A stretch of 35,280 nt of DNA from positions 1-35,280 of the forward strand of contig JAPLTN010000060.1 in assembly GCA_026398135.1 (NCBI GenBank), in the 5' to 3' direction. Shown here in pieces: positions 24,001 through 25,015 of this stretch. Both the position numbers and the translations under genes were made by a program. The notes beneath the pieces are model-generated. The model was given only the letters and a program-made list of their open reading frames with translations. It did not search any database and was not told where the DNA came from. Position 1 is the first letter of the stretch. Each line of letters begins with the position of its first letter. This DNA comes from Verrucomicrobiota bacterium (GTDB lineage Bacteria; Verrucomicrobiota; Verrucomicrobiia; Opitutales; Opitutaceae).

Positions 24001-24921
24001 GCCACCGTCACCTTCGGCGATGCCAACGCCGGCACCGGCACGGTTTACGTGGGCCGCATCGGTCTCGCCCAATCCGCCGCCCAACTGCGCAACGCCACCA
24101 CGATCGTTGGCGGCGCCATTAACGTCACCCGCGCCGTGGATACCGCCGCCACCCTCACCCTCATCGCCCGCACCGGGGCCATCACCGTCAACGGCACGAT
24201 CAACCAGTCCGTCACCGAACGCGGTGCCGACCTCTGGCTTGAGGCCGCCGGTGCGATCACCCTCAACCGCGCCCTTTTCGCCGCCGCGCGCATCACCCTG
24301 CTCTCCGGCACGGTCACGAATCCCACCCAAGCCACAGCCCCCACCGTTCGCACCACCTTGATCGTTCCCGTCACTCCCGCGCTCCCTGCCACCCCAACAC
24401 CTGACACGTCCACTCTCCCGGACGCCACCCCTGCGCTTGTTACGCAGCCTGCCGTCCCCGCCACCCGGGTCCCCGCCGTCCTCACCGCCCTCCTCCCGAC
24501 CGTTCAGGCCCCCTTCCTCGTATCCACGTTGCTGCCAAACCTGTCTTCGCTGGAAACAACCCTGATCCCTGCGCTCGAGGTGTTTATTGCCCCCGCCAGC
24601 CCCGCGCCCTTGGTCACGTTCGTCGCGCCCGCTGCCCGTTTCACTTCCTTCACTCCGGCCCCCGCGCCGGTCTTCTTCACCAGCTCCCCACTTTTCTCGT
24701 ATACGACCACTCCTCAGTCGGTGAACTCCGCCCTGCACGCGCACTTGTTTAACTGGGAACGCCCTGCGCTTGGCGGGGCTCTTGTTTCACCGCTCGACGT
24801 GTACGCGCCCGACTTCGAGCAGAAATTTGATTTCCTCGGAGCCTCGGACGACGCTCTGCTCGCCACGATCAACTCCGGCTATGAGCAGTCCGCGCTCTCG
24901 TTAGCCGTGACCGTCGGCTAA
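1..24921 (+). CDS. Giant beta-strand-repeat protein with RTX repeats (5' end outside window)
   Basis: The frame is open from base 1 to TAA at 24919-24921, giving 8,306 residues in the window. The first in-frame start-type codons, GTG 283 and ATG 325, are unlikely to be real starts: coding and repeat homology continue upstream of both to the edge. The protein is Ala/Thr/Gly/Ser/Leu/Val-rich, and I saw no cysteine in its translation. Regions in order are NTTG-type repeats, 147-residue repeats, 130-residue repeats, a second copy of the first block, Ig-like repeats, a non-repetitive segment, more NTTG-type repeats, RTX nonapeptides, hemagglutinin-like beta repeats and a Pro-rich tail. I see no catalytic motif. 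Proteins of this build are generally secreted adhesins or surface-layer components, and RTX repeats normally bind calcium outside the cell; that role is inferred here. The same-strand neighbour begins 94 bases downstream and shares its C-terminal module. The gene is certain; the function is not. Confidence 0.95.
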   Translation, partial: ATAKTLSLAGIDTTLAASARNVSGTGLVLSLTNLIDLTGNLAFDLSTSDVIAVGTGLSASLTLGGFTAGFSNGGFALRLKSDGTLALNATATTLVLSGGGFASATATSMEVAYNTTGAALTETLTLGALSNDIDVLTGTALAPYFAFSANGVTAQLAGLIGITADLTFTRTTSADGDTLIRVGVANFGATLGDGSTTFLTLSNGSGAFLITPTGTAASVTVTAALANVPGVSMTASTFTLEFNTSPTAVQESVTVNSVTTTLDLPAGTFVRVTANPITVTVAAIAMTGRVAFEQTTTRATASLPSTKVTLISFKDVTASLGGSISGTGGSTVAVTAGRGVFLITSSGVAGTLAFTAATDFGGFTANATLGLEINNTSAAVSAAGTFGSVSLEAGPFVRIVINDLAISMPGIEIEGDFSFKSATIDGVVTQVIVGNNVRVFVGNNTGGTLVGLELTGGSAVLIRTTSGADKLELGFVTGRVHALGLTGVTLDAILTIRLNETTAAYDETFTLDGETVTLTFSDAEVASGGVSFVQVLGTSVTLDVGGVVSLGGDLEFTRTATGLSFSATTAALFAGQTYGATITDGSDTDRLGASGTVNLTTKAFAFTLDQVQFRLGEALTVNATAVTAAYDPTNVSASQVVATIGSATFTSSLFTGLGTGTLSNLVVRRNGFTLGAGTLTPAGGNVTIGSFLSLTGFSLQVANLSVTYGVSGSAAIVTGTFTATVGGLNLFPGGGFLTTTATGITAAFDFGASAWRFNVASLSITIAGALRLTAANVVLTPTLSSPTATLATIGSASLNVAQFDGLDTVTITDLVIRANGFSLGTFVFNTPSGALATFNDTFGSLVSVNSLSVSVTNLNVTVGTTITVAGSVTLNASGFVLFPNLPAFRVEVGDVLGLFDLNFPNLLKFRLPAFTFRIGDMLALDLPSFDLNPSLDIMASLPNIGFRIPSLPDISGLIPSFTLGKLRIEIPNFTLNLPGPVSLGGFATLSNIQFSLADFVIDRQLGRIFGSVNLSIGDFDLFPNGNFFSTGFTGLRADFNFGSLTAPVSFGLHFDSLTLGFGEAFRLNFGAFDLTPGLPTLATLATGTLSFPQFPALPTVSLTNFVLRTTGFSIDNVTVSLSSSIAFGDTFGSIFSFGGVSLSLNNFSYTYGIAPVILGTITLNLSSPRLFPGFAFLNATFGDVSAFYDFSDVGRLKISISSLALSIGDALRLDFDAFTITPGLDVMALLPSVRVSSPIFGGLNGLISNFTLRRTGFTIDYLKLELAGPVAFGNFLSFSGLSLEVNAFKLDRSLALNAQISGTVALNIGSLSFFPGSSFISTSALNISARFDLASPGALGGLLITIGSLNVTIANALSLTANAVVINPNAPDILATLGSATITLLVLGDAQLTATGIQIRRTGLSIANASLNIASLNIADVLTAQNLVATLTNFNYTHGTTPSLTGTLGLTATGGSLALGSVLSIALADGPDANLFALSGSIDLATRATSLTLDRGTLSIPGFLTATISTAAFTYNPGGSAAQELLTIASLAVSLIPLSNASVTATNLRIRKNGFSIEAATGTLGNLNLGGLLTITAPTVSLANVDYTTGGALTGRIGLSANNVSLSLGSALTATVTDGSDSDTYALTGGYDLALKTYELDLDELAFGISSFLTVTSSGVAVRFDPAATGTSKLLVAAIGVTGSVQSGGSVTLSKGQFILAAYGDGKYAFEGSASAAVSAGPASASGRVAITANTAANRAVGETLTIDEVTQTITVASNGTSVTTSGLTIGFGDFLTLKGDFTYASATESINGGTFTRVTVTNGEVTLKAGTATLTGANISGYFFSGSGGTTGEFGRLAVGSLTLTGVDGVTLGAIGTTLDFNTTNGNRDVSLLASGTPLGITSYLRTAGVVTVTTTAAHALFVGSTITLAGLASGYNGVHTVTGVTGNSFTFALAGTDLALTNPVGATYDHRVTYTGATRQNFKRFQSSANFTVTAGGFSTALTGTFTFDQATVTLNGTPTSLIQVGVVNGAVSLAVSTNGPSVSLSGINGSLLLTDAGAAGKLTVSTLSLQAFGTTDDKGTVSTADDTTTYALSLTGSNVALAFNTTGAAASATVGGAPFAFTAANQFNFFDVSGTMTLALTVGDNSLSLGGTFGLVKKTVTVSGVATSTLLISVLDARADLTVAGVTLALRDIDGAFYTSDTGSAAVLTVGTLALTGITGVSLVASNTTIAFNTTGADVNVTLPGGTIAFSGAARRNFLAVETTLAVTLTTSAVTATLNGTFAFTKLSATIGGVTETILVLEARNVSTVLSTGPPASGVTLSFTGITGAIVVRSTGLAGQITVGNASLTGVSGLTLALSAVTLEFNTTNAALSATLGATSFAYTASDRLNFFAISGTATLGLATSGVSASLTGTFSFERTTTRLNGVASTPIIKIGITDATTTLSAGGVTLTVSGISGGLLLTSAGIAGRLNVTSIALTGVTGVSLSASAIRIDLNTTGADAAATISGTPFAFSGALQRDFFAITATTSVTLAAGSVSATIAGTFSFQRSVVTLNGVSTAVILLGTTNASTALSASSVSLNVTGLTGTLLLTPAGAAGSFTIGGISLTGISGLTVAVTSATLDFNTTGAAASASLNGNSFAFTTAARYQFFAVSGQLTLGLTTPIGAVSLAGRFGFERTTLTVNQIPATVITITVTDAATTLVAGTASAGVKLTATGITGAFLLRTSGFAGILRIGTFTITQANGDPIPGISFVARDAVIGVNTTNTAVKTTIGSIYFDFSAAAHRNFFSVSADLTLTLGVSGALTLDISGRFGITKVEVTVAGLTTSGFLISVIDVATAITVGAPPGGAKLTLGGITGAFLVASIGGKTAAAGGLSIGSLTLTKADGITPLIADFDLLPDDFKLSFNLFTVGFTLNIPSIDLKFGLFPYIDLSVPSLPSFSLPNFSLPSLSLPDFAAFLPDFNLPSLSLPDISLPSISFPSVDINLPSFDLDLDFSLPGLTNFIDLSGLLNLSIGNVLSFDGNFKFKKIGDELVVVATQATAALELGSFRLALTNGTLALVIKSNGTLALDASGGLSLSAGTFANVSVQTLKVQYNTTGIDYSAAPRTLTLDGISADLTTPLGTTVAPYLAINAIGFQANIANLVRVSGDFSFSKGTTASGASVIKIGVAKFATALGNGTTNFVTVSGGTGAMILDDTGIVAQLTATASITGIAGLSLNPSTFTVTFSNRATATNETVVVGATSYVLNVRAGPFIRVFATPLDVSIFGLNVRGDIGFEQYRDALGSTVTILSAANLAFSFTGDGTGGSAVSINGARGILILTSSGVAGSLAFSISGGLGVLSGGGDFKLEINNTNQAFAVTGVFGSVTLEAGIYKRIVANNLAISFPGVSIEGDFSFKTATTSGGTAQVIVGNNITVRIGDGTGASFVGLELINGQAVFLKDGSGKKAGRITGTVTLYGIPGFTLSATMTLRINEGTDAVNQTFTLDGESISLVFSASEILSNGISFIQVSGTNIKFSIADVAEFYGNLVFTRSAGKFTAASIGSTIFIGSGPYKDSAGVLNPKAIGLKITALDFALLIDTTASGKYAFAGLGTFGFAGLDGISAALDGAGLRFGVALNKTGTAVNETINLSATQAINLKFVTSGSAVDFAQATATASGVTTTTLTATNAGDLPLFTGSLKISVSGAFELAGTVVLQPLPGGAINLTFSTVTLKVGDVSAPTFEIGGRAAFRITKADGFRLVDFRIGTAKVQGVDLSGIVAALTSAPPTADLANPFNDGVINRVTLNTRKYLDVTFNDVNGVGFNAGSITDSGQEFAIYRAGLDVTSTIGLSGAATRVSGNTYRYTFTGNFSMDAEYTLQFTAGSFADANTIVNRTFTQRFVAFDPAAQSGSGSIGSVNTAGVLGAPPAARLASISTGSLINPVTLSKQGYLDITFYSRDGNDIDATTINGDELTLEGTGVLDAQLRAGAPTKLYGTTYRYFLTDKNTANTVALFGNGELKITYKASTFATLASDGIASSRNILSADVVTLDNTAAAAASTTTLNIGPLKLVAPKISIADFGFSDGKIILTIAIGVQTASLAFGGSASAGQQSSSGVTADLTGIRATFDLAIGLPGNFSLSPTGKFTLEVDSLKIVVPGAVEVTANGIRIAYDPAGAITQEIVRVDRALIAFPAIKLAGEISPYDAEPFNPNNALIPGLVVRGDGFTLGQAQIIYGGTLTAGSTAGTNTAPGATAGQKIKIGSILEFDDLRVGVTNFSLNFSGASQPAFNGSIFFATGGAKLFPGSTLFNATVVDRNTADDVNADGTQNTEALRVDLTFTNGQVDGLIFQADTLTLNFGGFLILGAKGFYLDTSATGSNPLAVFGELSADVKIGTVQLGGSARNFYITGDGNFKAGHPTDTSKRFGVTIRVGGADGSAFKWPDWLPIKIYSIGLEWADIENNPGDFDLILSASITGLKGSPGLQFSGVVDGIRIRPSLLLEGKFPVVDIAALGVSVTGDIGGGKVTGALIGGILKIAKTGSGPSATYSMIDATDTTTPVHDRVFFMGVQGGFSVAGVGGLTIRFALSELGPLGMFVNADIPILLEPTTGLSMTGFAAGVEFFKTLPDIDDALKLRDPEFTVSAAPSADGWLSSVKSQVLGQYVAIQADPSKNGFSAAFTSPMLIKGSAKVFTIYTSDVVFNGQVSVIISTDGKLLISGQLNFLANQVVVSGKLYANLSKIASGEATVLFLADLPEQLPLGLGGPLITIDGRLKMGFRNDTGGITDIPVLTSAGEAISAGPITASVAFPGALAADASRLNAGLGSNGRAYIDVLYSPGALRSLDLSTITDSGAEFTGLFTRADGSIVTLTFSATPIPVEISVDANGLPVTNLLATTLTAPQLSLKGIQRFRYEITNSGFTWSPGTLAITFTAGSFAQTGGTASETNAVLTRSLVVNGALAVLASPLTGSEINAAALNTRGYLDLTFSPSQAAGASLTLATGPPLTLAGAGKGTAVLASTGVRQGTTNTYRYTFTGAFAPGLVTATLAANAITDSAGYANAAQNLSFTVTGSTADFVGLYEGARISANSFSTGGTGFLDVTFTPGSGSGSFINVSTLIDSSAELTVTLSDGSLLALSDDPIRLIDASLQRTFLGTALNATADTLTLSNHGLTTGQLVRLTSALSGLTTGDYYVTALDANTLQLRATLNADPLDLPAGLVTDGVTFDVYSTTTFRYTFTGTPPVGAVRIDVLVNSFADNLGVSNLAATLSFTLARSTASLVNFTDGSAYNGYTDVADADGNGTLEPAKDNPLRNGNINYAASSNFYPVATGVTTNTTSPFFEFTFTPATGAYDPATGALITRYTGGALPVGRTKEFLSAAVNITTDRITLANHGFADGAQVVFTALTAGSAPAGLTSGSVYFLKVIDANTLQLASTLGGTAIDLTAAPAADKKFTLAQVVSIDASTVAASDLSLSIVILQQRIFYGAAIDISTNTFSVAGHGFTTGDKVTLGEYTANTLPEGLASGDYYIVNATTDAFQLASTSGGTAIDITGTVASASKFILSKDGTAYTGVTITAVQRVFKDGVATNNFRFFYSGSIIPADLSDTLKVTLAFADGAVADTTGNTIAASTSTFYVRKPAKSFYIELSGGISLNLTPYLSEPILSIRGNVVFEAKTVAVGNVTGTRFQLNFDGTIKVIYLGNLGSVAGVFVLDTSKPTSGPDPDALSIGDFLTDLGVPGAASLPGANITLPKLWGVIKVETNLDFLKNIGIDVKVAGTLQLNTTKSDKAEKLTLAGIPGDSLQGGWVNGVTANVTALNAGGALPSLFATIFLTNGSNGSVTVTTVKAGSQWLATDAQGRTYGILASIVDANAGTYRFEVRREFTATEADVASLNSGTLPAIFTDATGVFFSATALTAGYTITTIIPGSLWRINDINGSGKKQFFIQFTDAGNIGSATASSALKFVVRGETQTFNLQSKTILLAAYAYAKFTIAGAEQFSIGGAFAIKITTSSLELFADGYINFTPGGVKIFQARAQGLIIARSTGLVAKITLGASLQLPGITIGGSLALQVNTYAQDITYTVPVFLQAAVGYTTIVVSGKPQELNAAYDPTATYTPTTVPSAIRDKTGATAAPYIAIAGIVHADILGALEFDGAFFLQLSGTGVNTKLELYAAIRTELKIPGANVVLFSLKGTVSLIIDKDGAAGFASLQRYGSSGLPPGFTLAAEFQMELNTAAAARTIQVYTFSETSGAKSLVTSTVTLQGRFFRFSAGGVLSFNVGGLYTGAATLTGQFIFTIDGTNGYVQLEARVEAAILGQTIGSAIGGLRIGANGTTPYIAFFLQVQVGANASTGPPGGASTLSGTGFAIEFRLGFYINTHTSDITIQGVVLKATELKVKSSGFVQLSIDGVAGIRIEGEIGVVVNGSGFNVTASGQLTVKLGNTTVFRAQATGGLSIEKINGVLAIAAVIALDINAGALTSGNGFSFNATFRLELNTTGQARTFGAVTLEAGIYARIYASGSLVLGASSDTGFVLSGSFYLSVGTISGGNVGLIVAATADLQLRVGGVNVITLTASGFLVIGTQGIAAKVNLSSSITLPGVTFSVTAQLLLNTTGSAITVKTGPSSTDTVAAGPLLEVSLSGNLVLANTVTLTGSFKMRIDSEGLAIEVFATADITPLGTLSAGGSLYILSGSNGGLAGSVTLVASGGIGFAGVSFQGQFQFAVNTTGVSRTVKVLNVNSTTGEVSGLIDQQIAASTLILSFGGSLVVGPFSIKGSATLTLSPNLIRLEFNASLDLSLFGSVTVRGGAEIGYGAESYFVMALNLGVNAINLDIIELSGEFTLKINTSSQSRTIGGITVGANTFQIKIAATVRVWVFTLRGEVTLTKTPDYFEVAFNLPLNFFNVVTVNISGYLRSNGQWRISGEASFQFDFGPLYFRAGIGLTLSNTGFSGYAYGAIGMSFSIDFGLFSIDFDFELASFYVGFEFNLEEGSITINARVNVLGFFTVSASTKWTFGSPPILGTQIGSVLYLNVGVEAGRRVYGTTTDSAETMTVTGGGGNSSSQTITLSGFGTKKTYTGISKVVVTNSNNGNDRFAFYGLNVPIDVNLGDGDDSIEVIGSGSTTIRGGNGNDKITTSTGADYIEGGAGNDTIVSEFNLDTSQVTVSGNAGSTGNGDTILGGDGDDSITGSAANDTLTGGNGNDSITGGAGTDTITGGNGNDTLSGGAGNDTYIFTGGWGTDTVTEAGTDNADTLDFSAVGTALTYNLGASNNLITSGANTVTESGFRIERFIGGTGADTYNVSKSSAANPTTLIGKAGSDTYNVTFGALAQKLTIDDTATATDDDYLYVTTTSATDLTVNETSLSQGTQLIEYVADYNNVDRLRIEAAAAKVNFGPATTEVFDLKRDLRVNAREITWTGRLHAGSFTFNSTAAYTIGFDLVARDNGFISLVTTSGNIALNAGLYSAAITDLTDSALNGTGNGDITLTTAAGAITTNATGWLLSSPSKLDWALRSAKYTVNDTNGQMLVSGATSAEAVIYYANNIQIRAARGAFIQSNGGKLTLAATLGVGAATAGYTISPYALFMDVATFSVVVPISKSVYLVDRDDIANVSASSGGTLNIVSLLGQQTTTQPINTNTEVVLSGDQLVLNTVVTTTNNIFVYPTSPTRKLYLIQLNNAALTGLVLSQSELNNLITSSTLYFGAASKLTPIIIGSGNSTRITFTNLNTILRADYVQILSPLFAQNLIIQGDGNTVYLASEVDTLTSLIDDSVVVSTFGRLLASAGDLRITGAITGDNQPHTDSVLTANSSADDLAINASGRIQLDSAVGGNGLRHLTLNTDAALATAGDITFGSTLKLEGNLTIGRGDRITFAGDVTIAGDLVIEDASSVTFSGKLTVGGTLRILRAGAVVFNGALTATSLNLVTGGPLTFTASVQVGSLTLRTSGNILFAAAANTADTLDLTSTALNGLITLGAFAIGSGNATLTANRIDLTGPLTDTGPASHLTLKPFTTSRALAIGTAALGAPAAVLDLNASDLAAIQPGFATVTFGDANAGTGTVYVGRIGLAQSAAQLRNATTIVGGAINVTRAVDTAATLTLIARTGAITVNGTINQSVTERGADLWLEAAGAITLNRALFAAARITLLSGTVTNPTQATAPTVRTTLIVPVTPALPATPTPDTSTLPDATPALVTQPAVPATRVPAVLTALLPTVQAPFLVSTLLPNLSSLETTLIPALEVFIAPASPAPLVTFVAPAARFTSFTPAPAPVFFTSSPLFSYTTTPQSVNSALHAHLFNWERPALGGALVSPLDVYAPDFEQKFDFLGASDDALLATINSGYEQSALSLAVTVG
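70..1725 (+). repeat. Large internal duplication, copy A (about 550 residues)
   Basis: This stretch aligns along its length with 8965-10602 at protein level. Paired landmarks include SDGTLALNA with SNGTLALDA, EVAYNTTG with KVQYNTTG, FGSVSLEAGPFVRIV with FGSVTLEAGIYKRIV, QVIVGNNV with QVIVGNNI, and ETFTLDGETVTL with QTFTLDGESISL. The block holds about four subunits, each ending in an Asn-Thr-type strand motif. Nucleotide identity is patchy, so the duplication is not recent. Confidence 0.85.
1800..5040 (+). repeat. Seven tandem repeats of about 147 residues
   Basis: Each unit carries an Arg-x-(N/T)-G-F-(S/T)-(L/I) motif. Most also carry a GS/FGxFLSxxGxSLxV strand, a TYG or THG turn and, in several units, an LFPG element. 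The equivalent codon falls at 2011, 2458, 2878, 3331, 3766, 4207 and 4660. The spacings are 149, 140, 151, 145, 147 and 151 residues. A related, isolated copy with RGDGFTLG occurs near 12550. I do not recognise the family; the alternating hydrophobic pattern predicts beta structure. Confidence 0.8.
2641..2940 (+). repeat. Leu-Pro-rich short-period segment 1
   Basis: About 100 residues carry irregularly spaced (L/I/F)P-x-(F/L/I) elements: NLPAF, NFPNL, RLPAF, DLPSF, SLPNI, RIPSL, LIPSF, EIPNF and NLPGP. It lies inside the 147-residue repeats and replaces part of one unit. The codons also change: CTG, CCG, AAC and TTC are commoner here than in the flanks. Confidence 0.75.
5587..8640 (+). repeat. 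Tandem NTTG-type repeats, about 130 residues each
   Basis: Units end with a conserved strand (T/A)-(L/I)-x-F-N-T-T-(G/N). They continue through a short (F/Y)-x-x-(A/S)-A-x-R-x-F element, a GTFxFxRT/K strand and a G(G/A)xLLTxxGxAG element. The motif Asn codons are at 5587, 6259, 6646, 7045, 7435, 7822 and 8236. The last five intervals are 129, 133, 130, 129 and 138 residues; the first is lengthened by the HA-unit. Confidence 0.85.
5652..5865 (+). repeat. HA-unit: isolated copy of a phage-tail-like beta module
   Basis: About 70 residues contain VVTVTTTAAHALFVGSTITL, then SGYNGVHTVTGV and NSFTFALAG. This pattern (AH-x-L-x-x-G, YNG, then Phe-Thr near the end) is common in phage tail and large bacterial repeat proteins. 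It interrupts the 130-residue repeat register, since the unit containing it is 224 residues from one Asn-Thr motif to the next. The relation to the HG-units at 15334-16572 is inferred from the pattern. Confidence 0.6.
8701..8955 (+). repeat. Leu-Pro-rich short-period segment 2 (LPSF/LPDF beads)
   Basis: About 85 residues consist of short beads such as VPSLPSF, SLPNFSLPSL, SLPDFAAFLPDF, NLPSLSLPDISLPS and NLPSFDLDLDF. Pro recurs every three to eight residues and is followed by a small or polar residue and then a hydrophobic one. The segment joins the end of the 130-residue repeats to block copy B. It resembles segment 1 in composition but not in exact sequence. Confidence 0.8.
8965..10602 (+). 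repeat. Large internal duplication, copy B (about 545 residues)
   Basis: This is the second copy of the block at 70-1725, offset by about 8.9 kb. The anchor Ser codon of SDG/SNG is at 241 in copy A and 9142 in copy B. Matching ends are FTRTATG...ALFAG and FTRSAGK...TIFIG. It shows that gene 1 grew by duplicating multi-repeat blocks as well as single units. Confidence 0.85.
11260..12050 (+). repeat. Ig-like 'YLDVTF' repeats, first pair
   Basis: Two units each begin with a Tyr-Leu-Asp-Val/Ile-Thr-Phe strand (NTRKYLDVTF near 11311, SKQGYLDITF near 11734). Each runs through a TYRYTF or TYRYFL strand and ends near an A(G/S)(S/T)FA loop. This reads like a bacterial Ig-like/cadherin-like fold of about 110-140 residues. 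The fold assignment is inferred from strand pattern only. Confidence 0.65.
13120..14250 (+). other. Non-repetitive segment within gene 1, unrecognised
   Basis: About 375 residues lack the NTTG, NGF or YLDVTF motifs of the flanks. The segment is richer in Trp, Lys and Asp, for example FKWPDWLPIKIYSIGLEW and NNPGDFDLIL. It also contains GPLGMFVNADIPILLEPTTG, a GVEFFKTLPDIDD element and ADGWLSSVKSQVLGQYVAIQ. It is the best candidate in gene 1 for a distinct functional domain. I do not recognise a family and see no catalytic motif. Confidence 0.6.
14325..16795 (+). repeat. Ig-like 'YLDVTF' repeats, second array (four units)
   Basis: Four units are visible by their opening strand: AYIDVLY near 14377, GYLDLTF near 14827, GFLDVTF near 15172 and FFEFTF near 15901. 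Their closing parts read FRYEIT, YRYTFTG, FRYTFTG and FRFFYSG, followed by a hydrophobic strand and an ADxxGN-like loop. The last two units are enlarged by the HG-units. The first pair of the same family is at 11260-12050. Confidence 0.65.
15334..16572 (+). repeat. Three HG-units nested inside the Ig-like repeats
   Basis: Three copies of about 75 residues share a lead-in such as TFLGTALNATADTLTLSNHGL. They then show G-x-x-(L/K)-V, G-(D/S)-Y-Y/F and a TLQL(A/R)xT(L/S)xG(G)xA(I)D(L/I) strand. The key (N/G)HG codons start at 15388, 16057 and 16381. Similar units occur in phage tail proteins, where automatic annotation sometimes labels them FCCH-like. One copy sits inside the third Ig-like unit of this array and two inside the fourth, so they look like insertions into loops. 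Confidence 0.7.
16800..21000 (+). repeat. Divergent NTTG-type repeat array
   Basis: The Asn-Thr strand motif returns as LQLNTTKS, LQVNTYAQ, MELNTAAA, FYINTHTS, LELNTTGQ, LLLNTTGS, FAVNTTGV and LKINTSSQ. Units are longer and more variable than at 5587-8640. Near 20590-20930 the chain becomes rich in Phe, Tyr and Trp (FGPLYFRAGIG, then DFGLFSIDFDFELASFYVGF), which predicts amphipathic strands. That stretch could be a beta-barrel or a tightly packed beta-roll just before the RTX region. Confidence 0.75.
17335..17730 (+). repeat. Pair of Trp-containing repeats inside the NTTG array
   Basis: Two related units read LPSLFATIFLTNGSNGSVTV...GSQWLATDAQGR and LPAIFTDATGVFFSATAL...GSLWRINDINGSG. The conserved landmarks are the LPxxF start, a G-S-x-W element and an Asp-rich turn. 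They interrupt the NTTG motif spacing between about 17220 and 18090, so they look inserted. I do not recognise the family. Confidence 0.5.
21190..21600 (+). repeat. RTX (hemolysin-type calcium-binding) nonapeptides
   Basis: Six contiguous nonapeptides in exact 27-base register run from 21409 to 21570: GGDGDDSIT, GSAANDTLT, GGNGNDSIT, GGAGTDTIT, GGNGNDTLS and GGAGNDTYI. Single units GGNGNDKIT (21250) and GGAGNDTIV (21304) precede them, after a GDGDDSI lead-in. The following GGWGTDTVTEAG...DTLDFSAV is the usual cap of such arrays. RTX repeats fold into a parallel beta-roll that binds calcium outside the cell and are typical of type I secretion substrates. Unusually, about 1,100 residues follow the array. 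Confidence 0.95.
22000..23196 (+). other. Degenerate hemagglutinin-like beta region of gene 1
   Basis: This part has short G-(D/N)-I-x-L-x-(T/A) strands such as SGNIALNAG, NGDITLTTAAGAITT and GGKLTLAA. It also has less repetitive stretches such as KLDWALRSAKYTVND and ISKSVYLVDRDDIANVS. The strands resemble filamentous-hemagglutinin-type beta-helix rungs. No clean period is visible by eye. Confidence 0.55.
23197..24320 (+). repeat. Shared beta-helix module, gene 1 copy (C-terminal)
   Basis: About 375 residues align with residues encoded at 25622-27075 in gene 2. Shared landmarks in order are SAVGGNGLRHLTLN, GDITFGSTLKLEGNLTIGRG, GDLVIEDASSVTF, VGGTLRILRAG, LTLKPFTTSRALAIG, SDLAAIQPGFATVTFGDANA, TVYVGRIG, ATTIVGGAINVT and TLIARTGAITVNGTIN. 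The DLAAI..GFA..TFGDA pattern occurs in many giant hemagglutinin-like proteins. The gene 2 copy is longer by about 100 residues. Confidence 0.85.
24322..24921 (+). other. Pro-rich C-terminal tail of gene 1
   Basis: The last 199 residues leave the beta-repeat pattern. They begin with a Pro/Thr/Ala-rich linker (VTPALPATPTPDTS, APASPAPLVTF). They end with a more ordinary segment containing HAHLFNWERPALGG, VYAPDFEQKFDFLG and GYEQSALSLAVTVG. His, Trp, Glu and Tyr are enriched here compared with the repeats. It could be a secretion, anchoring or retention signal, which is inference. Confidence 0.6.
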
Positions 24922-25015
24922 CTTAAACGCTTTGTCACAAAGAATAAACGAACTGAAGCTTGCCGCGATTCGCACAATTTAACGGGCTATTTACACCTCC
25001 ACTTTTATTTCCGAA
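24922..25015. other. 94-base intergenic gap
   Basis: The gap is much more AT-rich than the genes. It holds the palindrome at 24930-24942 and an in-frame TAA at 24980-24982 that limits the start of gene 2. I see no GC-rich hairpin followed by a T-run, so no intrinsic terminator is supported, and no convincing -35/-10 pair. Co-transcription of the two genes is possible but unproven. Confidence 0.7.
24930..24942. promoter_or_regulatory. 13-base palindrome, possible operator
   Basis: CTTTGTCACAAAG has perfect 6-base inverted arms around a central C. A one-base loop cannot form a useful hairpin, so it looks more like a binding site for a dimeric protein than a terminator. It lies eight bases after the gene 1 stop codon and 73 bases before the gene 2 start. 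It could occur by chance. Confidence 0.3.

Noticed and set aside
24930-24942. Palindrome as an intrinsic terminator
   Set aside because: The loop would be one base, the stem is AT-rich and no T-run follows.
24960-24991. TTGCCG...GCTATT as a promoter for gene 2
   Set aside because: The spacing is about 20 bases and neither hexamer is a good match. It is no better than chance in an AT-rich gap.
24993-25000. ACACCTCC before the gene 2 start as a ribosome binding site
   Set aside because: It resembles the 16S anti-Shine-Dalgarno sequence itself, not its complement, so it cannot pair with the ribosome in the needed way.
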